Shown here piece after piece: positions 51,541 to 62,490 of a stretch of 64,000 nt of DNA. The stretch comes from Scleromitrula shiraiana (taxonomy: Eukaryota > Ascomycota > Leotiomycetes > Helotiales > Sclerotiniaceae): the NCBI GenBank assembly GCA_028455995.1, contig JABELC010000007.1:1661001-1725000 (forward strand). The letters run 5' to 3'. The notes beneath the pieces are model-generated. The model searched no databases. It saw nothing but the letters and a program-made list of their open reading frames with translations, and was not told the origin of the DNA. Made by a program: the position numbers and the translations under genes. The number at the start of each line of letters is the position of its first letter. Positions within the stretch are counted from its first letter, which is position 1.

Positions 51541-52282
51541 TATAATTATTCTATAAAATTATATATTAAATAATAAAATTTCTTAGTTTATACATTATTA
51601 TTAAAATAATTTCAAATAAATATTCAAAATCGACTTTTATTATAAATTAAATATTTTTTAGTAATTTACTAAATTGTTTTAGAAAACTAATCATTATTTA
51701 AATAAATAAAATGTTTTCATTAATTTATTTCTTTTTTTAATTTGTTTTTTTACATTTGTTTTTTAATTCTATTTTTTTTTTATTCTATTTTTTTTATTCT
51801 ATTTTTTTTATTCTATTTTTTTTTTTGATTTTTTATTATCTTTATATTATTAAACCTAAATTCTATTAATCGATCTTTGTAAATTTTCTTTAAATCAGTT
51901 TTAATTTATTTAAAGCATAATCTTATATATATTATATTTTATAATATATAGATTATTAAAATAAATATATTAATATAAACATTATTTCTTTATAATATTT
52001 TTATTATTATTATTAAATATTTCTTATTTAATATTTGCAATATCTTTATATTAATACTTTGAAATATTCTTTTAAAGTTTATTTATAAATCTATAGCAAT
52101 AAATTTTTTTAAATTATTAATTATATATTTCTTCAATTTATATTTTAAATAATAGTTAATTATATATAAATTTTTTAAATCTATTAATAAAATTTAAATT
52201 ATTTAAAGATAATTTATTAAACAAATTTTTTTAATATCTTTTATTTTATTTAAATTTAAAGGTTTGATTATAATTAGTAAAA

Positions 52283-52414
52283 TGATAAAGTTAATAATTC
52301 ATAAAAAATCAAGTTTAAACTAGTTAAAAAAGGCCAATTATATAAAAATGGTTTTGGCCTTATAGCCTAAAGTCATATTTATATAAAACTTCAAAACTAT
52401 AATAATTACTATCA
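52283..52414 (-). repeat. Gypsy element LTR, 3' copy
   Basis: A 132-bp direct repeat of 58015-58149. It starts TGATAAAG and ends ACTATCA, so both ends are the usual TG...CA. It holds an 8-bp perfect stem (AAGGCCAA at 52330-52337, TTGGCCTT at 52354-52361). It is the less mutated of the two. The element codes on -, so this is the 3' LTR. Confidence 0.7.
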
Positions 52415-52969
52415 TTTAAACTATCTATTTTAATTAATTAAAAACAAATAAAGAAAGTAAAACTTTAAAAATTAAATTGAAAAAAAATAATTTAAAAAAT
52501 AAAAAAAAATATTAATATAATCTTTGTAATAATATTATATTATTACTTTATATCTTTATATATTTTATTTTAATTTGATATAATTTATATATTATATTTT
52601 ATTATAAAACTTTATGTATAAAATAATTATTTTTAATATTTTTTAATTATATTTATTAAATAAAAAAAATAATATTCTATATTTAATTTTATATAATATT
52701 TATATATCAATATAAAATCAAATTATTTATAAAATATTAATTTTTATAATAATCTAAGATTAAATAATTATATATATTCTTTATTCTAATTTTTAAAACC
52801 TTTACTTTATAAATTATATTAACTTATATTTTAATATATTTTTAAATTGTTTACAAAAATTATATAGTTTATTTTTATATTTTTATATATAATTTTTTTA
52901 AATAAATCTTAAATTATAATTTTTTTATTAAACTCTAAAAAATATATTTTATTTTTTTATTTTTTAATA

Positions 52970-53853
52970 TTTAAATTATAATATTTAAATATCAAAATAA
53001 AAATAAATAATGTTTTTAATTTTTTAAATATTTACTAACAGATTAAAAACTAATATTAAAAAATATTTTTTTATAATAAATTAAAGTTTCTTAATTAATA
53101 ATAATTTTGATTTTGTTTAAATCTATAGAAATTCTATCATTAAATATAATTAATTTTAAATATTTTATTTTTATTATATTAAATTTATATTTATCAATAT
53201 TGAAATAAACACTTTTTCATAAATCTTTTTAAAACCTTTTGTATATAATCTTTATAATTATTTTTATTTATAAAAATAATTAGAATATTATGAAAATAAA
53301 TAAAAACAATAATATTAAAAATATTAAAATAAAATTATTAATAAAAATATTAAAATAAAATTATTAATAAAAATTTAAAAATAAATTAAAATATTATATA
53401 AATTAAAAAAAGAATTATATAATTATAGAATTTATATTAAATAATCAATATAATCTTTGATTTATTTTTTTCTTTTAAATAAATTTTATTTAAAATTATA
53501 AATATATTAAGTTTCATAAAAATCCTTATTTTATTTAATTATTCAAATATATTTTTTTTTAATAAAATCAAAAAGCAATTTTTGATTATATTTTTATTAA
53601 AACTATAATAATCAATATATGAATATATATTTCTTTTAAATTTTTTTATTAACAATATTAATATTATTATAAACAATAAAGATTTTTTAATAAATTCTAT
53701 TTTTATATTATTATTGATATATTTATAAATAATTTTATATTTTTTAATTATAAAAAAATAATTCTTATTATAAAAAAATTCAAAATTAAACTTCAAATGA
53801 ATATTAATATTTATAATAATATATTTAAATAAAATATCTATTAATTTTTCCAA
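52970..53853 (-). pseudogene. Gypsy reverse transcriptase, RIP-inactivated
   Basis: The first part (53853 down to 53539) is still open for 104 codons. 'YINNNIKIEFIKKS' matches Y-I-x-x-x-L-x-x-G-F-I-R-P-S, and 'YSYIDYYSFNKNIIKN' matches the C-V-D-Y-R-x-L-N-x-x-T-I-K-N block. The palm motif near 53290 reads 'YFHN' in place of Y-L-D-D, so both catalytic Asp are lost. Then 'DYIQKVLKRF' (H-V-x-x-V-L-x-R-L), and after a frameshift 'KYKFNIIKIKYLKLII' (K-C-E-F-x-x-x-x-x-x-Y-L-G-x-I-I) and 'ISIDLNKIKII' (I-x-M-D-P-x-K-V-x-x-I). The RT to RNase H linker reads to about 52970. Changes are of the C-to-T and G-to-A kind with few exceptions. The family assignment is firm. Confidence 0.85.
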
Positions 53854-54332
53854 AAAAATATTAATAAAATTTTAAAATTGTAATAATAATTTAAATAAAA
53901 TATATACTTTCTTATAATTTAATTTACTTTCCATATATTTATTAATATCTTTATCTAAAACTTTATTCAAATCAAAAATCTAAAAGTAATTATCTAAAAA
54001 TCTATATAATCTAAAATCTAATTAAATTTTAATGTTTTTGTAAAAAATTATATTTTTTAAAATATTTTGATATAAATTTATAATAAGAATTTTTTAATTT
54101 TTATAAATATCATTTAATAAATAGCTTAATATAAATTATTTTATTTAAATATCTTTTTATTAATAATAAAACAATATTAAAAAACTAGTAGGAAATATAT
54201 TTTAATTAATCTATTAAAATCAATTATTTTCTTAAAAATAAAAATAATAAATAATTTACTTATAATACTCTATAAAAAATAAAATATTATTATATAATAT
54301 TAATCAACCATAATTTTAATAAATTTAAATTA

Positions 54333-54620
54333 TCATAAATAAGTTATAAATTTATTTTTATTAAAATCTTTTATAATATTAACTTTAAAAATTAAATTAT
54401 TATCTTTATTTTTATTATCTGAATTTTTAATAATTAAAATTTTATTATATAAATATAAATTTTCAAATATATTATTTTTTATTTTTAATAATAAATAAAA
54501 AAAATCTTTATTTATAATATTTTTTATTGTAAATATCAATTCAATTATTTTAATTCCAAAAATTATATTAATCTCATATAAATAAAATAAAGTTATTAAA
54601 ATACAAAAAAAAATTAACAT
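54333..54620 (-). other. 95-codon open stretch upstream of the Gypsy RT
   Basis: On the coding strand and at the position of protease or the gag-pol linker. No D-S/T-G motif seen and I do not recognise the sequence. Its AT-driven Ile/Asn/Lys composition means it could be open by chance. Confidence 0.25.
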
Positions 54621-55597
54621 TTTTTTTCAAACTTTTTATATATATAATAATAAAATAAAAAATAAATAATATTACAAATAAAAAAGAAATCAAAAATTAG
54701 ATTATTATTAATATAATATATTTATAAATTATATAATTATAATTATAATACATCCAAAATAATATTAATATTAAATTTTATAAAAAAAAAAAAAATTTAA
54801 AATAAAGTTTTTTAAATATTTCAATAATAAAATAAATAATAATAATTTAAATTATATTATTGAAAAAAAAAATTTATTATTATTCAATAAAAAATATCAA
54901 AGTTTAAAAAGATTAAAAATATATTAATTATTATAATATATAATTAAAATATTAATAAAAGCTCTTAAAAAGCATTTAAAATTAAAAAAATATATAATAT
55001 ATATAATGTTGATTTAATTTTATAAAGCTATAAAATAATAAATTAAATAAAGTATTTTATAATAAAATACTATATATAAAAAATCTTAAAATATTTTTTA
55101 AATTATTTATAAAATAAATTAATATATCTAAATCAAATAAAAACCTTCAATATTGATTTCTATTAAAAATGTTCTTTTTTTATTTTTTTTTATTTTTTTT
55201 AAAATATAGTCTATGAATAAAATTGAAATTGTAATAAATATAATAAAAATTATAAATATTTAATAAAAAAAAAAATTAAAATTATTTATCTAATAATATC
55301 TAAATTAAAATTCATTATAATTTTGTTTAAATTTAAAATTATTATTTTAATTATAAATAATGATATTAAATATATTATATAAATGCTTTAAATTAATTTA
55401 ATTAATTTTATAATCTTTATTAATAATTTTGATTAAATATTTCTTCATATTATAATTATCTTTTTTATAATATATATATTTGTTTTTAATATAATAATAT
55501 AGCTTTTTATTTTATAAATTTAATTTAAAAAAAATCTATTGAATTATTATAATTATAATTTATTATTAAAACTTTAAAAAATTATTCAAAAAGAATA

Positions 55598-56574
55598 CTC
55601 GGTTAAATTAAAATTGAAGCACGCGCAAATTACCGAAAAACCCTCAAAATCGATGATTTTATATAAATCACCTCTTGCGCTAACATAAATAAATCGATCA
55701 ATTATTTATAAAATTATTTAAAATTTTAAATTTAAATTATTTTTATATTAAAGTATTCGCTATTAATATATAAAGATTAAATAATGATTTAAAAATTTAT
55801 AATATTTATTTAAATATAAAATAAAAATCATATAAAAATACTATAATTTTAATTTAATTTAAATCGAATAAACCACTATATCAACAAATAATAAAAATAT
55901 ATATAAATATATAAAAAATATACTTTTATTTAATATAAATATTATATATATTAAAAATATATAAAAAATATAATATAATAAAATTAAAAAGAATATATAT
56001 AATATTTATAAACATTAAACACCACTATAACTTTGATTTTTAAAAATCATTAAAATCATTTCAAATTTTTATATATAATAATTTATATCCTCATAATTAC
56101 TATATTAAAATATTATTTAATATAATTTTGATTTAAATAAATTATTAAGATTTTTAAAAATTTTAAAAAATTAAAAATACCTTTAAAACTTCGACTTTTC
56201 AAGATTTTTATATTATATTTTAATATATAATATTTATATTAAATAAAAGTTTTTCTTTTATATATTTATATATATCTTTATTATTTTTTAATATAATAAT
56301 TTGTTTAATTTAAATCAACTTAAAATTATAATATTTTTATATAATTTTTACTTTATATTTAAATAAATATTATAAATTTTTAAATCATTATTTAATCTTT
56401 AAATTTTAATAATAGATATTTTAATATAAAAATACTTTATATTTAATATTTTAAATAATTTTATAAATAATTAATTGATTTATTTACATCGGCGCAAAAG
56501 ATGATTTATACAAAATCGTCGATTTTGAAGCGATTCGCTTATTTTGCGCATGCTTCAATTTTAATTTGACCGAG
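55598..56574 (-). mobile_element. Fold-back element, copy 4
   Basis: A 977-bp copy flanked by TA (55596-55597 and 56575-56576), oriented as copy 3. Ends CTCGGTTAAATT and AATTTGACCGAG. Inside the Gypsy element. The right tip 'gaagcgattcgcttattttg' is one of the best preserved. Confidence 0.85.
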
Positions 56575-56580
56575 TATATT

Positions 56581-56740
56581 TGTTTGTATGACTCCGGGGG
56601 TATGGAACTATACAATATGGGTATTCTCTTATATTGTATTAATGTGTTCGAGAAGATCAAGAAGGGTGTTGTACGCCGTCGAGAGTATATATCTCCTCAA
56701 CGGGCACGTAACGTAAGGTCACGTGTTGGCTATACAGACA
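56581..56740 (-). repeat. Young Copia family 1 solo LTR with intact target duplication
   Basis: A complete 160-bp LTR, TGTTTGTATGACTCC to GGCTATACAGACA, flanked on both sides by ATATT (56576-56580 and 56741-56745). It keeps its G and C, so it escaped RIP or arrived after it. No internal region is left, so the full element was lost by LTR-LTR recombination. It is the reference for reading the other LTR copies. A 90-codon frame that runs through it is accidental. The insertion begins at the TA flanking fold-back copy 4. Confidence 0.95.
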
Positions 56741-56745
56741 ATATT

Positions 56746-58014
56746 CAAAATTTAAAAATTTTGAATAAATTTATTTTTTTATATAAAAATGAATTAATTT
56801 TTCTCAAACCTATTAGAAAAAATCATTTATTTTTTTAAATCATTATTTATTAAAATAAAAACATTATTTCAAAAAAAATCTATCAAATTATTATTAATTT
56901 TTTTTTAAATAGATCAATTTTAATATTATTATTATAATTAAATTTAATAATATAGAAAATGAATTCAATATAGAAACTTAATTAAATCAAATTATTTATA
57001 ATTGATTTATATAATTTAATAAAAATTATTTATTAATTATTGATAATATTAAAAAATATAGAAAAAATTTGAAATATTATAATTATTATTTATTAAAGTC
57101 ATTAAATAAGATTAATAAAATATTTATAAATAATTTATTAAATACATCAAAAAAAAATAAATGTTATATTATTAAAAAAAGAAATTATATAAAAGGTTTT
57201 AATAATAATTCTAAAACAAAAATAAAGAATATTAATAAGAAATTTAAAATAGAAAAAATTATAAAAAAACTTTTATATAATAGATTTAATATCTTTATTT
57301 TTTTTATCTTTAAAAAATCTTTTTAAATTTGGGACTAAAAATAAGATATTATAAATATCTAAAACAAATTAAAAAGCTATATTAAAACTTTATTAAATTT
57401 TATTAAATTTATTATTTAATTTTTGATTATTTTTTTATAAAATTATGAATCAATAATCAATTTTAGAATAAATTTTATTTTAATTATAAAAAATAAGAAA
57501 AGAAATATTAAAAAAAATCGTTTATTATTGATAATAATAATAATAATAATTTTAAAGATTTTTTAATAATAAAATCTTCTAATATTAAAAAATTGAAATG
57601 TTTTTTAAAATTATATAAAATAATTATTCTTTTTAAAAATTATTTTTTATTGAAATTGATTAATAAATTATTAAAATTATATAAATTATTTATAATAATA
57701 ATAATAAAAATAAAGAATTAAAATTAATATTAAATAAATAAAATAAATTATAAAGATTATTTATTAGTAAATATTTTATAAAATAAAAAATGGAAAAAAA
57801 AAGTAGAAAAGTCTTTTTTTAAATTAAAATTATATTTAATTATATAAATGAATAATTAATAAATAATTAATTAATAAATGAATTTTTATGATTTCATAAT
57901 TTTGAAATATTAAAAAATGCAAAAATTGAATAATTAAAAAAACTAAAATAATTATAAAAATATATATTTAGAATAAAAAAGATTTTATATAAAAAAAAAA
58001 TTAAACTATTAAAA
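56746..58014. other. 5' internal part of the Gypsy element, unassigned
   Basis: Expected to hold leader and gag of the - strand element. I see no motif. An 85-codon Lys/Asn/Ile-rich frame on + at 57069-57326 lies on the non-coding strand and is likely chance. Confidence 0.35.
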
Positions 58015-58149
58015 TAATAAAGTTATTAATTGATAAAGAATTAAATTTAAACTAATTAAAAAAGACTAATTATATAAAAATAGTTTTGACCTTATAGTCT
58101 AAAGCCATACTTATATAGAACTTTAGAACTATAATAATAATTATTTTTA
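58015..58149 (-). repeat. Gypsy element LTR, 5' copy
   Basis: Aligns with 52283-52414. TGATAAAG has become TAATAAAG and the GGCC stem has become 'gact' and 'gacc'. The right boundary is accurate to about 5 bp. Copia copy 4 resumes directly after it. Confidence 0.65.
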
Positions 58150-59060
58150 TATATATTATTATATTTTTATTATTGCTTTTTTTTAAAATCAAATATAAAT
58201 TTTTGAAAAATATTATTTATTATATTTTTAAATAAAAAACGTTTTTATTTCTATTTATAATATTAAAATTTATATTTATTGAAATATGTTATATTAATAT
58301 TATTTTTATAATAAATTTATATATATTAAACTTTTATTAAAGTTTTTTAATAATATTTTTAATATTAATTAAAAATTCTTAATTTAGTTAAAAATTTGTT
58401 TTAATCATTAAAATATTAATAATAATTTTAAATTTTAAATATTTATATTTAATAAATTATTTCTTTTTATAATAATTTAAAGTTTATATTTTTATCTCTT
58501 AAATTTTTTTTATTTTCTATAACTTTTTTATCTATTATATTATTTATCATATTATAATACAAAATAAAAAAAATCTTTTTAATAATATTTTATATTTATT
58601 TGTTAAATATTATAATAATTATTATTAAATATATTTTTATTGGATTTTTTTATTATTTCAAATAAATATTTAATATCAAATCAAAATTTAGTTTAATAAA
58701 GCTTTAAATTAAATATAATCATTTTAATTTATAAAATAAATCTAATATGAAATCAAAATTCATTTTAATAAAGTTTTTAAATCGAATATACTCATTTCGA
58801 TTTTTAAAATAAATATATAATAAATAAATTCATTATAAAAGATAAAAAAATAAATAAAATAATAATAAAAAAATACAAAAATATAGAAATAAAAATTATT
58901 AAAGATTTTGATAAAAATTTTTAAATAAAAGTTTTTATATAAATAATTTTATTATTATTTCTATAATTATAATAAAATGATTATTATCATTAATATTTTT
59001 ATTTATTCAAATACTTTTTTAAATAATATAATTATATATTAAATTAATGATTTTGTATTT
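58150..59060 (-). mobile_element. Copia family 1, copy 4, leader part after the Gypsy insertion
   Basis: Reverse complement of copy 1 from about 1330 down to about 440. The parallel copy 5 shows the same sequence at 63190-64000 without the Gypsy element. The last 440 bp of leader and the 5' LTR are missing: at about 59060 the sequence jumps into the RT region of copy 5. Confidence 0.7.
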
Positions 59061-59560
59061 TTAAAATTTTATATAATAATTATATTTTATGAAATATAAT
59101 TTTTAATAAATATTTTGTTTTTAGAATTATATATATAAAAATAAGATATATAAATTTTAAATTTATTTATATATATATTTAGGTAATATTATATAAATAA
59201 CTATTAAATATATTATTATTTATTATTATTATTATTATGATTATAATTATTAATATTGATTAATAAATTAAATATTATATACTTAAAGATTATATAAATA
59301 TAATATACTTTTTTATATTATTAAAATTTTATATAATAAATTTTAATTTCTTATATATATTTTTTATACTTAAATATTTAAGTTTATCAATTCATTTATA
59401 TTCAAAGACTTTTATTTTTATTTTTATTAAAATTTTATTTTATTTTATTATTTTGAATATATTAATTTTTATCAATTTATTTAATTTTTTTTCAATTTTA
59501 TATCTATTTTTTTTTTATTGTATTTAATTTGTTTAATAAAAAAACTTAATTTATTAAAAC
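59061..59560 (-). pseudogene. Copia RT N-terminal fragment of copy 5
   Basis: Aligns with 5480-5950 of copy 1. It ends before the palm, so the catalytic segment is not included. Many stops. Confidence 0.6.
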
Positions 59561-62149
59561 AGAATTTTTTAATGAAAAAATATAATATATTTGTTATTTA
59601 ATAATATTATGATATTTAATAACGTTTTTTTAAAGTTTTTATTTTTTATATATAATTTAAATTATATTTTTTGTTATACATTTTATTAGATATATCAATA
59701 AAGTTGAATTGTTATTGATAGTGAAGTATTAAAGTTTGAATTTTTTTTTGATTTATTATATTTATAAATTGTCAATTCAGATAGTTTTAGTGTTATTATT
59801 TTTGATGTTTTTTAAATAGTTAATTAATTATTATTATTATTTATAAATGTATAGTTTTTTATATATTTTATAAATATTGTTGGTAATATTAATATTAAAC
59901 TAGTAAGTTTTTTGTAATATGAGTAAATTGATATTGATTGTAGTGTTATAGTATTATTATTTATGTTGATTTTATAATTTTTATTTTATTTTAATGATTT
60001 TTCTATATATTGATATTCTTGAATATATTTTTAAATTATATATTATATATATAGATGATTTAATTTATTTTTATAATATGTTTTTCATTAATTAAATAGT
60101 TTTATATTTATAAATTTTATTGTTTATTTTTTATAATTTTATTATTTAATTAATAATAGTTTTCATTAATGAATTTAATTTTTATATATATATAAAAATA
60201 TTGAATATTAAAAAAATTAAGATTAATTTATTAGGATTTATTATATTATTTATAATTTTTATTATTATTTATAGTATTTATTTTTTTATAAAATTAGATT
60301 ATTATAGTTTATTTTGTAAAATTTTATATATTTATTACATAATTTTATAATATTATTTAATTTTATTAATTGATTAATAAGATTTTATAAATATTAATTT
60401 TATTTTGATTATTATAATATTTATATATTTATTAAATTTTTTTTATAGTCAATTTCATATTAATATTGATAATAATATAATTTAAAAGTTTTATATAAAT
60501 AATAATAAGAATATAATTTAAAAGCTTTATATAAATATTAATTTATTTAAAATAAACTATATTTAAAATAAATTATATTTTAAATAAATTATATTTTAAA
60601 TATATTCTATTTTAAATATATTCTATTAATATATTGTTTAATTATATTATTATTTAATATTTTATTACTTTGTTAAATATATATAATATTAATTATAATA
60701 TATTGTTAATTTATTAATTTTATTTTTATTTATATTGTTATAATTAATTTATTTAAATATATTATACAATTTATAAATAATTCAATAATTAAAATATTTA
60801 TATAAATATTATAATTTTATTTTTATAATAAAGAATTATAATTACATTTTTATATAATAAAAAAATATTTATTGATTTTATTATAAATAATCTAATTTTT
60901 GATATTATTATTATTTTTATATTGTTTATAATATTTTGAAATTTATTAAAGTTATATTTATTATTTATAAAGAATATTTTGAAATTATATATAATTTATT
61001 TTGATATTATATTTTTAAATAGTTTTTTATATATTAATATATATTTAAATATTTTTTTTATAAATATGATAATTGTTTATAAATTATTGATTCATTTATT
61101 TAACATATGATATATTTTTAATATAATTTTATTTGAATATTTTATTTTTATATAAAATATTTTATAAATTTTTTTAATATTTTTGATTTTTATTTTTTGT
61201 TTTTTTTATAATATATTCAAAATTATTTGTATATATAATTATTATTGTTTTTTACAATTTTTTTTATATATTTAATATTATTTTTTATAGTTCGATTTTG
61301 AATTTTTTTACTATATTGATTTCAAATATTAGATTATAATTCAAATTGATTTTAATAATTATTATTTTTTTTAATTATTATAATTGTTTGCTTTAATATA
61401 TTTATTACAATTAAAATTCTTGTTTTAATTCTATAAATTTTTTATAAATTTTTTTAATATAGTATATATTTATATTATTATTTTATGATTTATTATAAAT
61501 TTCAATTGATTTTTCAATTTTTTGAATAAAATTAAAGATATTTATAATTAATTAATAATACGTATGAATATATTATTTAATTTATTGATATAATAAAATT
61601 ATTTTTTTATCTAAATCTAATTAGTTTTTTATATTGTTTAATAAAGTTTTATATAATTATTTTATTTTTATAAAGAATAATTTTAAATATTATTTAATTT
61701 TTTTTTATAATGCTTTTTATTATCAATTTTATTTATTTATTTATTACATTATAATAATATAATTCTTTTTAATATTATACTTTAAATTTTATAATTAGAC
61801 TTTTTCTTTTTCATAAAAATATAATTAAATTTGATATATAATATTTAAATATTTTGTTTTTGAATATAATTAAAAATATTATTATTATAAATTTATTTAG
61901 AATATCTATATATGATAGAGTTAATATATATATAATTATTTTATAATTAGAATTATTATCTTTATTATTAAATTTTATCATATTATTATATATGTTATTT
62001 AAATTGATTTAATATTAGATTTTTAATACACAATATTAATAGTTTTCTTTTTAATAATATTTTAAATTTTCAAATTTGGTTTTTTATATATATGTTTTTT
62101 TAATTTCTTAATTTTTTTTTTAACTTTATTTAATTTAATTATATTAAAA

Positions 62150-62490
62150 ATCATGATTATTTTGATTATAATTATTTTGATCATATTAAAATATATAATT
62201 ATTTTGATTATTATTTTAATTATAATAATTTTGATTATAGTGATTTTGATTATAATAATTTTGATTATAATAATTTTGACTAAAATGATTTTGATTAAAT
62301 TAAAATATATTTTTATTATAATTATTTTTATTATGATGATTTTGATTAAGTTGATTTTGATTATAATTATTTATATTATAATGATTTTGATTAGACTAAA
62401 ATATATAATTATTTTGATTTTGATAATTTTGATTATAATATAATATATAATCATTTTGATTATAATGATTTTGATTCTAATATAATATAT
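62150..62490 (-). repeat. 15-bp minisatellite in the gag-like region of Copia copy 5
   Basis: The array is made of variants such as TTTGATTATAATAAT with mixed 12- and 15-bp spacing. It is the most homogenised of the five arrays. The Ile-rich + frame here is a shadow. Confidence 0.6.

Larger units (their letters stand above)
46110..52282 (-). mobile_element. Copia family 1, copy 4, main part (- strand)
   Basis: Reverse complement of copy 1 from about 7400 down to about 1340: RNase H and RT at 46455-48120, a possible integrase region, the gag-like region with minisatellite at 51090-51540. The Gypsy element at 52283-58149 interrupts it, and the leader continues at 58150-59060. A 60-bp tandem duplication lies inside the RT at about 47535-47650. 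Frames seen on + in this segment (near 48035 and 51035) are antisense shadows. Confidence 0.8.
52283..58149 (-). mobile_element. Gypsy-type LTR retrotransposon inserted in Copia copy 4
   Basis: Two direct LTRs of about 132 bp enclose about 5.6 kb. RT on - at 52970-53853 identifies it as Metaviridae. Only about 550 bp lie between the end of the readable pol and the 3' LTR, so most of RNase H and the whole integrase are missing. The 5' part (53900-58014) holds presumed gag and protease sequence without a firm motif. It is interrupted by fold-back copy 4 (55598-56574) and a Copia solo LTR (56581-56740). Copy 5 (near 63190) and copy 1 (near 1355) show the target without the insertion. A clear target duplication was not found. 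Confidence 0.75.

Noticed and set aside
56566..56838. A 90-codon open frame with normal-looking composition
   Set aside because: It covers a solo LTR from edge to edge and runs out into AT-rich flank. Its apparent quality reflects the lack of RIP in the LTR and does not indicate coding.
57069..57326. An 85-codon Lys/Asn-rich frame
   Set aside because: It lies on the non-coding strand of the Gypsy element and has no motif; open frames of this length occur by chance where A-rich codons dominate.
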